64,000 bases of DNA from Saccharothrix obliqua (lineage in GTDB: Bacteria > Actinomycetota > Actinomycetes > Mycobacteriales > Pseudonocardiaceae): assembly GCF_019375475.1 (NCBI RefSeq), contig NZ_JAHXGQ010000001.1, positions 930,001 to 994,000 on the forward strand, written 5' to 3'. Below are positions 9,425-17,391 of the stretch, one piece after another; position 1 is the first letter of the stretch; the number at the start of each line of letters is the position of its first letter. A program made the position numbers and the translations under genes. The notes below the pieces were generated by a model. It worked only from the letters and a program-made list of their open reading frames with translations. It ran no database searches and was not told where the DNA came from.

Positions 9425-9904
9425 GTGCCTGAGTGGTCGGATTTCAGCGGTGGTCTCACCCGGACGTTGCGGGATGTCGGTGATCGCGTTTTCGTCGTCA
9501 TCTACTGGCAGGCCAATCCCCACAAGTACGTGCAGTTCGCCGGCGGGAAACAGGAGTTGCACGCCCAGGCGGCGGGGCCCGATGTGGTTTCCCAGGAGGA
9601 CTCCGGTGGTATGACCGCGGCGGGCTGGGAGCCGCCGTCGGAGTTCGACCCGCCGAACTGGTCGTTCTCGTTGCCGCTGCCCGCGGTGGCCGCGGAGTAT
9701 TCCGCGTTGGCCGAGCGCTGCGTGGTCGCGTTGCGGGACGCCTGCCGGCTGCCGGGCCCCGATGGGTTGGTGTACAAGGCATGGCGCAATGGCGAGTGGC
9801 CGTTGGCGGGTGAGACGTGGTCACCCGAGCGGATCGCGGCCCGGGACCGGGGCGAGAGTTCCCTGGACCTGCCCTGGCTGGGAATTCCGCCGGTTCGCGA
9901 GTGA
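9425..9904 (+). CDS. TY-Chap / YbjN-like domain protein
   Basis: The start is the GTG at 9425, nine bases after GGAGG; an out-of-frame ATG at 9418 is not used. The 159-residue cytoplasmic protein has the layout I associate with the TY-Chap superfamily of putative type III secretion/YbjN-like chaperones: an N-terminal W..F...L helix, RVFVVIYW and KYVQFAGGKQELHAQ beta strands, GWEPPSEFDPPNW in the middle, and a C-terminal helix with a short Pro-rich tail. Proteins of this type often sit next to secretion or conflict-system genes, and here it lies between small secreted proteins and a patatin gene. The assignment rests on motif recognition only. Confidence 0.55.
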   Translation: MPEWSDFSGGLTRTLRDVGDRVFVVIYWQANPHKYVQFAGGKQELHAQAAGPDVVSQEDSGGMTAAGWEPPSEFDPPNWSFSLPLPAVAAEYSALAERCVVALRDACRLPGPDGLVYKAWRNGEWPLAGETWSPERIAARDRGESSLDLPWLGIPPVRE

Positions 9905-10006
9905 TGCACTGATTCGCCTTCACTTGGAATTGGGTGAACCGGGACTCGTCGGCGCGGTGATCGGCTAAGGTCGCCGCGTTGGCGTTTCTTCCGGAGGCGT
10001 TGTCGC

Positions 10007-11059
10007 ATGGCGTGGCCGAGTGGTGGGCGTGGCGGGAAAACGAGCGCGACTCACGCGTATTGGTCGGTGGACCACCCGGTGCGTGAAGTCCTGCACCGCC
10101 GGCGGGCGAGTGGCAGTGCGCCCGGGGCGCGCACCGACGGGTACAAGGTCGGGCTCGCGGTCGAGGGTGGCGGGCTGCGGGGCGTGGTTTCCGGCGCGAT
10201 GTTGAGCGCCTTGGAGGACATGGGGTTCGCCGACTGCTTCGACGACGTGTACGCGTGCTCGTCGGGCGCGGTGAACGGGGCGTACTTCATCACCCGGCGC
10301 ACCTGGTACCCCCTGTCCATCTACTTCGACGACCTCACCACCGGCGTGTTCCTGGACTTCCGGCGCGTCCTGCGCGGCGTCGGCCCGATGAACCTGGAGT
10401 ACGTGTTCGAAGAGGTGCTGGCGCACCGCAAGCCCCTGGACTACGCGGCGATCATCGCGGCGGCGCAGCGGTTGCACGTCATGGTCACCAACGTCGACGA
10501 GCTGAGCACCCTGGACGTCGCCGACTTCGACTCGCCCGCGGACCTGCGGTCGGCGTTGCGCGCCAGCACCTGGCTGCCGCTGGCGATCCGGGGCACCGCC
10601 GACTTCCGCGGCCAACGCGCGGTCGACGGCGGTGTGCTGCGGTTCCACCCCTTCCGCGCCGCGGTGCTGGACGGGTGCACGCACGTGTTGTCGTTGAGCA
10701 CCCGGCCGATCGCTCCGCCGCGCTCCGGCACGCCGCTGATCAACCGGGTCGTCGCCCGGCACCTGGAGAAGGTCAAACCCGGGCTGGGCAGCGGTTTCCT
10801 CGCCGGGATGGACGAGTACCGGCTGCACGACCGGCCGCACCTGGCCCGCAGCAGGCACCACCCCGGTGAACCCGCGATCCTCGACCTCGCGCCGCTGCCC
10901 GACACCCCCGAGGTCAAGCGGCACGAGGTCGACCGGGGGAAGCTGCTCGACGGCGCGCGTTCGGCCTACCGGGTGGCGTACGAGGTGCTGGAGGGCGAGG
11001 AGGTCGTCGTGGTGCCCCGGATGACCGTCTACCGGCCGGAGCCGGAGGGACCGCGGTGA
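10007..11059 (+). CDS. Patatin-like phospholipase
   Basis: Predicted serine acyl hydrolase acting on membrane lipids, 350 residues, ATG start with GGAGG upstream. The oxyanion loop is GGGLRG (residues 54-59). The nucleophile elbow reads A83-C84-S85-S86-G87, so the first glycine of the usual GxSxG is alanine, while the catalytic Asp is present in VDGG (D207). Residues 1-45 are a polar extension and the C-terminus (about 250-350) is charged. There is no signal peptide. The stop overlaps the start of the following kinase-like membrane protein by 4 bp, so the two are made together. This pairing suggests a regulated lipase effector, analogous in logic to patatin effectors of bacterial immune systems, but no nucleotide cyclase or other known defence partner is present. 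Confidence 0.85.
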   Translation: MAWPSGGRGGKTSATHAYWSVDHPVREVLHRRRASGSAPGARTDGYKVGLAVEGGGLRGVVSGAMLSALEDMGFADCFDDVYACSSGAVNGAYFITRRTWYPLSIYFDDLTTGVFLDFRRVLRGVGPMNLEYVFEEVLAHRKPLDYAAIIAAAQRLHVMVTNVDELSTLDVADFDSPADLRSALRASTWLPLAIRGTADFRGQRAVDGGVLRFHPFRAAVLDGCTHVLSLSTRPIAPPRSGTPLINRVVARHLEKVKPGLGSGFLAGMDEYRLHDRPHLARSRHHPGEPAILDLAPLPDTPEVKRHEVDRGKLLDGARSAYRVAYEVLEGEEVVVVPRMTVYRPEPEGPR

Positions 11060-13452
11060 CCGTCGAGGCGCCGAGCACCGAGGTCCTGCGCCAGGTGCTC
11101 CGGCACGCCCTGCGGTTGGGCGACCGGGAAACGGAAGTCAAGGCCCTGCGCGACATCCACGAGCTGTGCGCGAACGGCGCCGACTGGCGGCGGGTGCTGG
11201 CGCGGGTGCCGCTGGACAAGCTGTCGTTCCAGCTCGAAGCGGGTGTCGAGCGCGCGGTGGCCATCTCCGCGTTGACGACCTGGTGCCAGGGCTTCAAGAC
11301 CGGTCGCGCGGGTGGCCACCAACGACGTGAGTCCGCCGTGTTCGGCTACCTCTCGGTCCTGCTGATCACGCTGATCACCATGGAACCCGCCGACGCGGGT
11401 GAGGAGCGGCGCGAGCACGACTGCCGGGGCGTGTGCCAGGCCCTCGTCCGGGACGCCTCGGTGCGGCAGGCGTTGGTGGAGCTGTACTCGCCGGCGCGGG
11501 ACGCCCAACGGCACGTCGGCACCGAGTGGGAGAACGTGCGGGGCGCGCGGTTCGAGTTCCACCGGCACGGGTCGACCTCGTTCCTGCTGCACGGCAAGCC
11601 CGAGCGGGTCACCGCGCGGCGCACCGAGTTCGCCCTCAAGTGCGTGTTGTTCCCCTACGCCGACATCCCGGTCATCGCGGCGAAAACCCGGTCCTATGAA
11701 CTGGACCACAACGCGCTCGACGAGCACGGGCGGCCGGTCGGCCACATGGTGCGGGTCTGGGCGAGCACGGACAACTGGATCCTCATGGACTTCGCCGAGG
11801 GGCGCACCCTCGCGGAAGAGATCGAGGAGCTGAAGCGGGAGAACGAGTTACCCGTGGTCGGGCGGTTCCGGCTGCGCACGCCGTCACCGGCCGGGAACGT
11901 GCGGCTGGACCTGATCCGCCGCATCGGCCTGCCGCTGCTGGCCGCGCTCGCCGAGCTGCACCGCACCGGCAAGCGGCACGAGGACCTGTCGCCCACCAAC
12001 GTCATCGTGCGCCGCCGCGTCCCCGACCGCGACGGCCGCGCCTACGACCTGACGTTCGTGGACTTCGGCCGCAACTACCTCTACAGCGGTGCGTTCGGCG
12101 GCACGCACACCGCGCAGAGCGTGTACGTCGCGCCCGAGGTGCGCGCCAACTCCGAGGACGTCACCAAGGCCGACCTGTACTCGCTGGGCCGCATCCTGAT
12201 CGCGCTCGGCGACGTCGGGGAGAACCGCGACGACACCATCCCGGACCGCTTCTACGGGCAGGCGCCGCTGATCGCCCGGGTCATCGAGGACCTGATCGAC
12301 GTGCGCCCCGACCGCCGGCTGCTGGTCTTCCCGGTGCCGATCGAGGACGCCGACGTCTACCACTACCTGCGTCAGGTGCTGGAGCAGGAACTCGACGTCA
12401 CCCAGGCCGCGTTGGTGGACGACCCCGACCTGCGCCCGCGTGCCGTCCCCTACGACCGGTTCACCGTGTTCGAGACCGTGCGGACGTTGTTCCCGGCGTC
12501 ACGCGAACCCAAGCGGCGTCGTCGCGTGTACCGGATGCGCAAGCAGCAGGGCGTGCTGAACGACCCGCGGCGGTCGATGCACGCGCGGTGGCTGCTGTTC
12601 TTCTCGGTCGTCTCGTCGTTGAGCTACTTCCTCAGCTTCACGGTGTGCGTGTTGTGGTACCTGCGCGACCTGGGCATCGACGTGCTCGGTCCGCCGATCC
12701 AGTTGCTGTTGCGCCCGTGGGACGTGCCGCCCGGGGTGATCCCGTTCGTCGACGACCTGCGCGTGCCGGGGTACCAGCTGGGCGGGGAATCCGTGCGGGC
12801 CAACCTGCCCGCGCGCATCATCGGCTTGAGCTTCGCGCTGGCGTCGGTCCGCTACTACCAGAACATCCTCGGCGGCGTGACGACGTTGGTGGCGCGCTCG
12901 CCCGCGTTGCCGGGCGCGCCGTTGCGGATCGCGGCGGAGGTCGCGATCCGGCTCATGGCGCCGTGGGCGGTGTGGTTGATCCTGTGGGTGAACCTGGTCG
13001 ACGCGAGCGCTTGGCCGTGGGGCACCGCGATCGGCTACTCCGGTGTCGTGTTCTCCAACCTGCTGTGCGCGGCGTTCGCGACCCGTTACCTCGCGCTGGC
13101 GCGGAAGAACCGGCTCAGCACCGTGCCGCCGGAGCACCAGAAGCTCATCGGCCTCGACGGTTTCCGGCAGTGGGGGCCGACGATCACGTTGTACAGCGTC
13201 ACGGTGTGGATCTTCGCGTACCTGATCGTGAACGGGACGCTGCACGACACCTACGTGTACGCGTTGTCCGTGGCGCTGGTGAACGTCGGCGTGTTCTACG
13301 TGTTGAAGACGGGGATCAACGCGATGGACGTGCGCACCGGCCTCAACCGCTGCTTCCTGGCCGCCGAACGCCTCCGCTACGAGGCCGAGGCGGGTTACCG
13401 CCCCAAACCCCGGCCCGTGGCGGTGCGGCCGGTGCCGGTGAACCCGGACTGA
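11056..13452 (+). CDS. Kinase-like domain fused to a multi-span membrane domain, 798 aa
   Basis: It starts at a GTG overlapping the patatin stop. Residues 1-160 are helical without a clear family. Residues about 165-430 resemble a protein-kinase fold: a candidate ATP-binding lysine in FALKCVLFPY, a catalytic loop H308-E-D310-L-S-P-T-N315, the metal-binding D336-F-G and VAPEV further on. No good glycine-rich loop is visible, so nucleotide binding is uncertain. From residue 512 the protein is membrane-embedded, with about five or six hydrophobic helices (WLLFFSVVSSLSYFLSF first), and ends in a Pro/Arg-rich cytoplasmic tail. Coupling to the lipase suggests that it senses, anchors or controls the lipase at the membrane. 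I know no named family with this architecture. Confidence 0.7.
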   Translation: MTVEAPSTEVLRQVLRHALRLGDRETEVKALRDIHELCANGADWRRVLARVPLDKLSFQLEAGVERAVAISALTTWCQGFKTGRAGGHQRRESAVFGYLSVLLITLITMEPADAGEERREHDCRGVCQALVRDASVRQALVELYSPARDAQRHVGTEWENVRGARFEFHRHGSTSFLLHGKPERVTARRTEFALKCVLFPYADIPVIAAKTRSYELDHNALDEHGRPVGHMVRVWASTDNWILMDFAEGRTLAEEIEELKRENELPVVGRFRLRTPSPAGNVRLDLIRRIGLPLLAALAELHRTGKRHEDLSPTNVIVRRRVPDRDGRAYDLTFVDFGRNYLYSGAFGGTHTAQSVYVAPEVRANSEDVTKADLYSLGRILIALGDVGENRDDTIPDRFYGQAPLIARVIEDLIDVRPDRRLLVFPVPIEDADVYHYLRQVLEQELDVTQAALVDDPDLRPRAVPYDRFTVFETVRTLFPASREPKRRRRVYRMRKQQGVLNDPRRSMHARWLLFFSVVSSLSYFLSFTVCVLWYLRDLGIDVLGPPIQLLLRPWDVPPGVIPFVDDLRVPGYQLGGESVRANLPARIIGLSFALASVRYYQNILGGVTTLVARSPALPGAPLRIAAEVAIRLMAPWAVWLILWVNLVDASAWPWGTAIGYSGVVFSNLLCAAFATRYLALARKNRLSTVPPEHQKLIGLDGFRQWGPTITLYSVTVWIFAYLIVNGTLHDTYVYALSVALVNVGVFYVLKTGINAMDVRTGLNRCFLAAERLRYEAEAGYRPKPRPVAVRPVPVNPD

Positions 13453-13470
13453 TCCCGGCCGACGTGCCGG

Positions 13471-14337
13471 TCAGCGGGGCTTGGCGAACTCCTGGATCAA
13501 CACGGGGTACTGCTCGCCGCCGTGCCCGGCGGCGATCGCGCGGTCGGCCATCGCCTTGAGCAGTTCGGGCAGCTCGGCGTTGACACCCAGCGCCAGGCAC
13601 TCCTCGACCAGGTGGGCCATCGCCCGCGCGTCCGTCTCCAGGGTCGCCACCTCGGCCGGGAAGGAGCCGCGGTCGACCTGCGTGGCGTACCCGGGCAGCC
13701 ACCCGGCCACGCCGACGGCCAACCGCTGGGCGAACGGCGTGTACGTGGCGGCGTCGACACCGGCGGCGCGGAGCATGGCGGCGCCCTGGAGCCAGGCGCT
13801 CAGGATGCTCCACATCATCGCCAGACCGGCCACGTCGTACAGCGACGCGAGTCCGTGGTCCGCGCCGAGGTGGGTGGCGGTGCCCAGCGCTTCGAGCGTC
13901 GACCGATGCGCGTCGAAGTCCGCTCGCGGCCCGCTGTGCAGGATCACCGCGTCGGTGGTGCCGATCGCGGTCGGGATGGCCATGATCGCGCCGTCCAGGT
14001 AACGCGCGCCGCGCTGCTCGGCCCACCGCGCGGCCTCCCGGGCCTGGGCCGAGCTGCCCGACGTCAGGTTGACCAACGTCCTGCCGGCCATCCCGCTCCC
14101 GTCGAGCAGGTCGTGCACGGCTTGGTAGTCGGTAAGGCAGATGACCGCCAACGGCCCGGCCGCGAGCGCGTCGTCCACCGAGGGAGCGAGGCGCGCGCCG
14201 TCGGCCACCAGCCGGTCGGCTTTGGCGGCGGTGCGGTTCCACACGGTCGTGGGGTGGCCGGCCCTGAGGAACGCGGCGGCGAGCGCCTGTCCCATCAGTC
14301 CCAGCCCGATGATCGTCACGGGTGCGTTGTTCTCCAT
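13471..14337 (-). CDS. NAD(P)-binding imine reductase / beta-hydroxyacid dehydrogenase-like protein
   Basis: A 288-residue Rossmann oxidoreductase. The dinucleotide-binding motif GLGLMG follows a short N-terminal strand (VTIIGLGLMGQALA) and NRT occupies the NADPH-selecting position (VWNRTAAK). The all-helical C-terminal domain (about 165-288) resembles imine reductases and 3-hydroxyisobutyrate dehydrogenases. The substrate residues differ from classical hydroxyacid dehydrogenases (no SGP..G and catalytic Lys pair that I can see), which favours the imine-reductase group. I placed the start at the ATG at 14337; the frame continues upstream through the MerR-type promoter, which would not be translated. 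It diverges from a MerR regulator gene that probably controls it. Confidence 0.8.
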   Translation of the reverse strand: MENNAPVTIIGLGLMGQALAAAFLRAGHPTTVWNRTAAKADRLVADGARLAPSVDDALAAGPLAVICLTDYQAVHDLLDGSGMAGRTLVNLTSGSSAQAREAARWAEQRGARYLDGAIMAIPTAIGTTDAVILHSGPRADFDAHRSTLEALGTATHLGADHGLASLYDVAGLAMMWSILSAWLQGAAMLRAAGVDAATYTPFAQRLAVGVAGWLPGYATQVDRGSFPAEVATLETDARAMAHLVEECLALGVNAELPELLKAMADRAIAAGHGGEQYPVLIQEFAKPR

Positions 14338-14343
14338 GGCAGC

Positions 14344-14375
14344 ATCGTCAACGTTGATACCGGTGTGAAGGTCAA
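14344..14375 (-). promoter_or_regulatory. MerR-type promoter of the imine reductase gene, probably leaderless
   Basis: On the minus strand a TTGACC -35 box (14375-14370) is separated by about 20 bp from a GACGAT -10-like box (14349-14344). An imperfect dyad centred on ACCGGT fills the spacer, the over-long-spacer layout typical of MerR-activated promoters. The reductase ATG begins only six bases after the -10 box, so the transcript would have no leader. Confidence 0.45.
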
Positions 14376-14386
14376 GCGAGGTTTCG

Positions 14387-14785
14387 ATGCGGATCGGGGA
14401 ACTGGCGCGGCGGACGGGCGTCAACGCCCACCAGTTGCGGTACTACGAGGCCCAGGGGCTGCTGGAGGCGGAGCGCGGTCCGAACGGCTACCGCGAGTAC
14501 GGCGCGGACGCCGTGCTGCGGGTGAAGCAGGTCCGGCACCTGCTCGGGGCCGGGCTGTCCACGGAGGACATCGCTTACCTGCTGCCGTGCGCGGTCGGGG
14601 AGGCGCCCGAGTTGTTCGGGTGCCCCGACCTGCTGGCCGCCATGCGGTCGCGGCTGCACCGGCTGGACGAGCAGATGACGCGGCTCGCGCGGTCACGTGA
14701 CGCCCTCACCGGCTACATCGACGCCGCCGAGCGGATGGGTGGCGACGGGTACCCGCCGTTCGACGCCGAGACCGTGCCCGCCTGA
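14387..14785 (+). CDS. MerR family transcriptional regulator
   Basis: A 132-residue DNA-binding regulator with the classical N-terminal winged helix (MRIGELARRTGVNAHQLRYYE, GLLEAERGPNGYREY), a dimerisation helix near residues 80-115 and a short effector region with two cysteines (LLPCAV, FGCPDL) that could sense thiol-reactive compounds or a small ligand. It is divergent from the NAD(P)-dependent reductase, with 49 bp between their starts. This matches the usual arrangement of a MerR protein controlling both itself and its target. The ATG at 14387 is the only sensible start, because the helix-turn-helix begins at once. Confidence 0.9.
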   Translation: MRIGELARRTGVNAHQLRYYEAQGLLEAERGPNGYREYGADAVLRVKQVRHLLGAGLSTEDIAYLLPCAVGEAPELFGCPDLLAAMRSRLHRLDEQMTRLARSRDALTGYIDAAERMGGDGYPPFDAETVPA

Positions 14786-14791
14786 GCGGGG

Positions 14792-15457
14792 TCACCGCTG
14801 CCGGCGCACCACCTCGGCGATCCAGGTGGGCGCGAACGGTGACGTGCAGTTCGGCGGGGTCGGGTAGTCCTTGAGCACCTCCAGGCGCTCACCGATGTCG
14901 ACGGCGCGGGCGCGGTGCTCGGCGTGGGTGATGCCGATCTGCGCCAGGCAGGTGTTCATGGCCCACTGCAAGCGATCCGGGGCGTCCTTCAGCTCGGCCT
15001 CGATGACGTCGAGCAACGCCGCGAGGTCAAGCCCCTCGGGCTTCTTCACGACGCGCTCCGCGGTCAGCGCCCAACCGGCGCTCGCGACCACGGGGTCCGG
15101 GTCGGCGGACCAGGCCAGGCGCAGTTCCTCGGCGTGAGAACCCTTCTTCACCACGTAGTTCACCAGCCAGTCGTGCACCTTGGGCGTGCGCGCCTCGCGC
15201 AGCATGGCGTCCAACTCGTCACGCCCGAACGCCTTGGGGCGGCAGATGAGGAGCGCCAGCAGCCGCGCTGCGGTGTCCCCCGTGGCCCAGAGCCGTCGCG
15301 CCAACTCCTGCTGCGTCTTCAGCCGCTTCGCGAGGGCACGCAGCCTGCCGAGGTTCACGCCGTGGTCGTCGCCGTGCTTCTCGTTGACCTCGCGCATCTT
15401 CGGGTCCTCCAGCGCGGCCAACTCGGCCATCACCTCGGCCACCGTCGTCTCCGTCAC
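14792..15457 (-). CDS. AlkD-type DNA alkylation repair protein (HEAT-like repeats)
   Basis: A 221-residue all-helical protein resembling the DNA alkylation repair family (AlkC/AlkD), which remove N3- and N7-alkylpurines using a curved stack of HEAT-like repeats. Recognisable parts are KMREVNEKHGDDHGVNLGRLR near residue 20, ELARRLWATGDTAARLLALL near 50, and the aromatic/charged strip with VHDWLVNYVVKKG near 95. It ends 6 bp from the convergent end of the MerR gene. The upstream gene (serine hydrolase) runs in the same direction 42 bp away, so co-transcription is possible. Identification is from overall pattern. Confidence 0.75.
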   Translation of the reverse strand: MTETTVAEVMAELAALEDPKMREVNEKHGDDHGVNLGRLRALAKRLKTQQELARRLWATGDTAARLLALLICRPKAFGRDELDAMLREARTPKVHDWLVNYVVKKGSHAEELRLAWSADPDPVVASAGWALTAERVVKKPEGLDLAALLDVIEAELKDAPDRLQWAMNTCLAQIGITHAEHRARAVDIGERLEVLKDYPTPPNCTSPFAPTWIAEVVRRQR

Positions 15458-15499
15458 CGCGTCCTCCTGCCCTTCGGGTGGGTGCAGCCTATGACGGCG

Positions 15500-16489
15500 T
15501 CAACCGGTGGCGAGGGCGTGGAGGGCTTCGTACGCGCGTTGGACGAACCTGTTGCGCAGCCCCGGAGCCGTGTTCGTCAGGGCCACCAGGGCGGTGCGGG
15601 ATTCGGGGCTGTAGCCGGCGAAGGAGGTGAAACCGCGGGTCGCCCCGCCGTGGAAGATCATGGTCCGGCCGGGGCGGTGGCGGCGGTTCCAGAACAGGCA
15701 CAGGTGGTCGTCCTCCTTGCCCGGCAGGGGAACGCGGGGACGGGTGCTGTCGGCCAGGGACGTCGCCAGCGGGGTGCTGGTCGGGGTCAGGTAAGCCGTC
15801 AGGTGGCGCAGCAGGTCCGGCGCGGTCGAGCGCAGGGCGCCCGCGGCGGGCATCCCGGGCATCCGCCAGGGCGGGGTGGGGCGGTGGTGGTAGTGGCCGG
15901 TGGCCTGGTCGGTGGGCGAGCAGTCGGTATCCGCCAGGCCAAGGGGGGTGAGGACCCGGTCCGCCAGCAGGGTTTCGTACCGCGTCGTGGTCGCCGCGGA
16001 CAGGGCGTGGCCGAGGAGCCCGACGCCGAAGTTCGAGTAGCGGACCTTGCCGTCGGGCGGGCGGGAATCCGTGTGGCGCAAGGCGTTCAGGACCTGGGCG
16101 GCGCTGAAGGACTGGTACGGGTTGAGCGGGGACGGCACCGCCGTGCGCAGCAGACCCGGTGGCAGGCGGGGCAGTCCCGAGGTGTGCGTGGCCAGCCGCT
16201 CCAGGGTGATGCCGCGCGCCGGGACCGGCAGGTAGCGGTCCACCGGGTCGTCGGGCCGGACCTCGCCGCGGGCGACCAGCTCCGCCAGCAGCAGACCGGT
16301 GAAAACCTTGGTCAGCGAACCGATCTCGAACCGGGTGTCCAGCCGGACCGGCCGCTTGCCGCCGCGCTCGGTGACGCCGCCGACGAGGACGAGTTCCTGG
16401 TCACCGTGCCGGGCGGCGGTCGCCACGCCCGGTCCGGCGGACAGCAGCGGGGTGAGGACGTCGGCCAGGTGCCCGCCGGCCACCGTCAT
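15500..16489 (-). CDS. Serine hydrolase of the class C beta-lactamase / D,D-peptidase fold
   Basis: A 329-residue penicillin-recognising-fold hydrolase. All three motifs are present: S-x-x-K as SLTK near residue 58, Y-x-N as YSN near 150, and HGG near 278, plus the GSLTKVFTGLLLAELV helix. It lacks a signal peptide, so it acts in the cytoplasm or is unconventionally placed; most relatives are exported esterases, peptidases or beta-lactamases. Its ATG overlaps the stop of the preceding gene by 4 bp (16486-16489), making it the last member of a tightly coupled operon that begins with a 61-residue peptide. A peptidase or esterase acting on a peptide product is a reasonable inference from this context. 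Confidence 0.85.
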   Translation of the reverse strand: MTVAGGHLADVLTPLLSAGPGVATAARHGDQELVLVGGVTERGGKRPVRLDTRFEIGSLTKVFTGLLLAELVARGEVRPDDPVDRYLPVPARGITLERLATHTSGLPRLPPGLLRTAVPSPLNPYQSFSAAQVLNALRHTDSRPPDGKVRYSNFGVGLLGHALSAATTTRYETLLADRVLTPLGLADTDCSPTDQATGHYHHRPTPPWRMPGMPAAGALRSTAPDLLRHLTAYLTPTSTPLATSLADSTRPRVPLPGKEDDHLCLFWNRRHRPGRTMIFHGGATRGFTSFAGYSPESRTALVALTNTAPGLRNRFVQRAYEALHALATG

Positions 16490-17391
16490 GCGCGGTCCAG
16501 CAGGCGGGAGACGGCGAGGGTACCGGCGATCACGGCCACGACGGCGGTGTGCTGGTTGTCGTCGAACCGGCGTGCGCGGTCCTCCGGCACCGGGTCACCG
16601 TCCCGCGGCACGAGGCCGTCGGCGTGCTGCTCGGTGGCCAGGCGTTCCCACTCCCGCGGGTCGCAGTGCGGCTCGGGCAGGCACAGCCCGACGATCAGCA
16701 GCTCGCCGACCAGGTCCCACTGCCGCACCTCGGCCCACACCTCGATCCACACCGGCAGCCAGGTCGCCAGGTACTCGGCGACGTCCGCGGGCAGCAGCTC
16801 CGGGCGCGCGCCCCAGTCGGTGTGGTGGAACACCGTGTGCGTCGCGTGGTAGGCGGTCATCCAGTCGATCGCCCACGGCGGCGGTGTCCCGCCCAGCCAG
16901 GTCGCGCGGAGCAACGCCGACCAGTCGGCGTCCGGGCCCACGCCCACCACGCGACGCGCGTTGGCCACGGCCATCCGCCGGTTCGGCACCATCTCGGTGG
17001 TGGTGTTCACCGCGGCGTTGTGCGTCAGCAGTTCGTCCAACGCCTCGTGCCGGTAGCCGCTGCGCGAGAAGTGCGCGTAGGTCTCCAGCGGGTCGGTGAT
17101 CAGCGAGTGCCGGAGCTGCCGCTCGTACAGCAGGTTCCCCTCGTACATCTGGCGCCAGGCGAACTCCAGCAGCTCCCGCGCGACGGCGAGCCGGGTCCGA
17201 CCCGCCACGCCCTCGCGCAGCACCATCGACGCCGCGAGCGCCACCTCGCCCAGCGGCTTGTACACCTTGTCCGCGTCCGGCAGGTCCGCCGTGGGATCGC
17301 TCGGGAACGCGCCGAGTTCGTGGTGCGCGAACAGCCAGTCCAGTGCCCGGCTGGAGAGTTCGTGCGCGGTGCGGACGACTTGCGCGGTCAT
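16486..17391 (-). CDS. Helical hypothetical protein, 301 aa (DUF6895-like by recollection)
   Basis: I chose the ATG at 17391, which overlaps the previous stop (ATGA); a longer frame upstream runs through the preceding gene. The protein is all-helical and soluble, with conserved-looking His/Trp blocks: YHATHTVFHHTDWG near residue 195, WDLVGELLIVG near 240 and EPHCDPREW after it, then NQHTAVVAVIAG near the C-terminus. This resembles an alpha/alpha-toroid enzyme or scaffold. My recollection, unverified, is that such proteins are catalogued as DUF6895 in streptomycetes. No known catalytic motif is evident. Position between a small peptide gene and a serine hydrolase suggests a role in producing or handling the peptide. 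Confidence 0.7.
   Translation of the reverse strand: MTAQVVRTAHELSSRALDWLFAHHELGAFPSDPTADLPDADKVYKPLGEVALAASMVLREGVAGRTRLAVARELLEFAWRQMYEGNLLYERQLRHSLITDPLETYAHFSRSGYRHEALDELLTHNAAVNTTTEMVPNRRMAVANARRVVGVGPDADWSALLRATWLGGTPPPWAIDWMTAYHATHTVFHHTDWGARPELLPADVAEYLATWLPVWIEVWAEVRQWDLVGELLIVGLCLPEPHCDPREWERLATEQHADGLVPRDGDPVPEDRARRFDDNQHTAVVAVIAGTLAVSRLLDRA

Noticed and set aside
10007-13452. CBASS or similar cyclic-nucleotide defence system with a patatin effector
   Set aside because: No CD-NTase, ubiquitin-like, HORMA or TRIP13 gene is nearby; the partner is kinase-like and membrane-bound.
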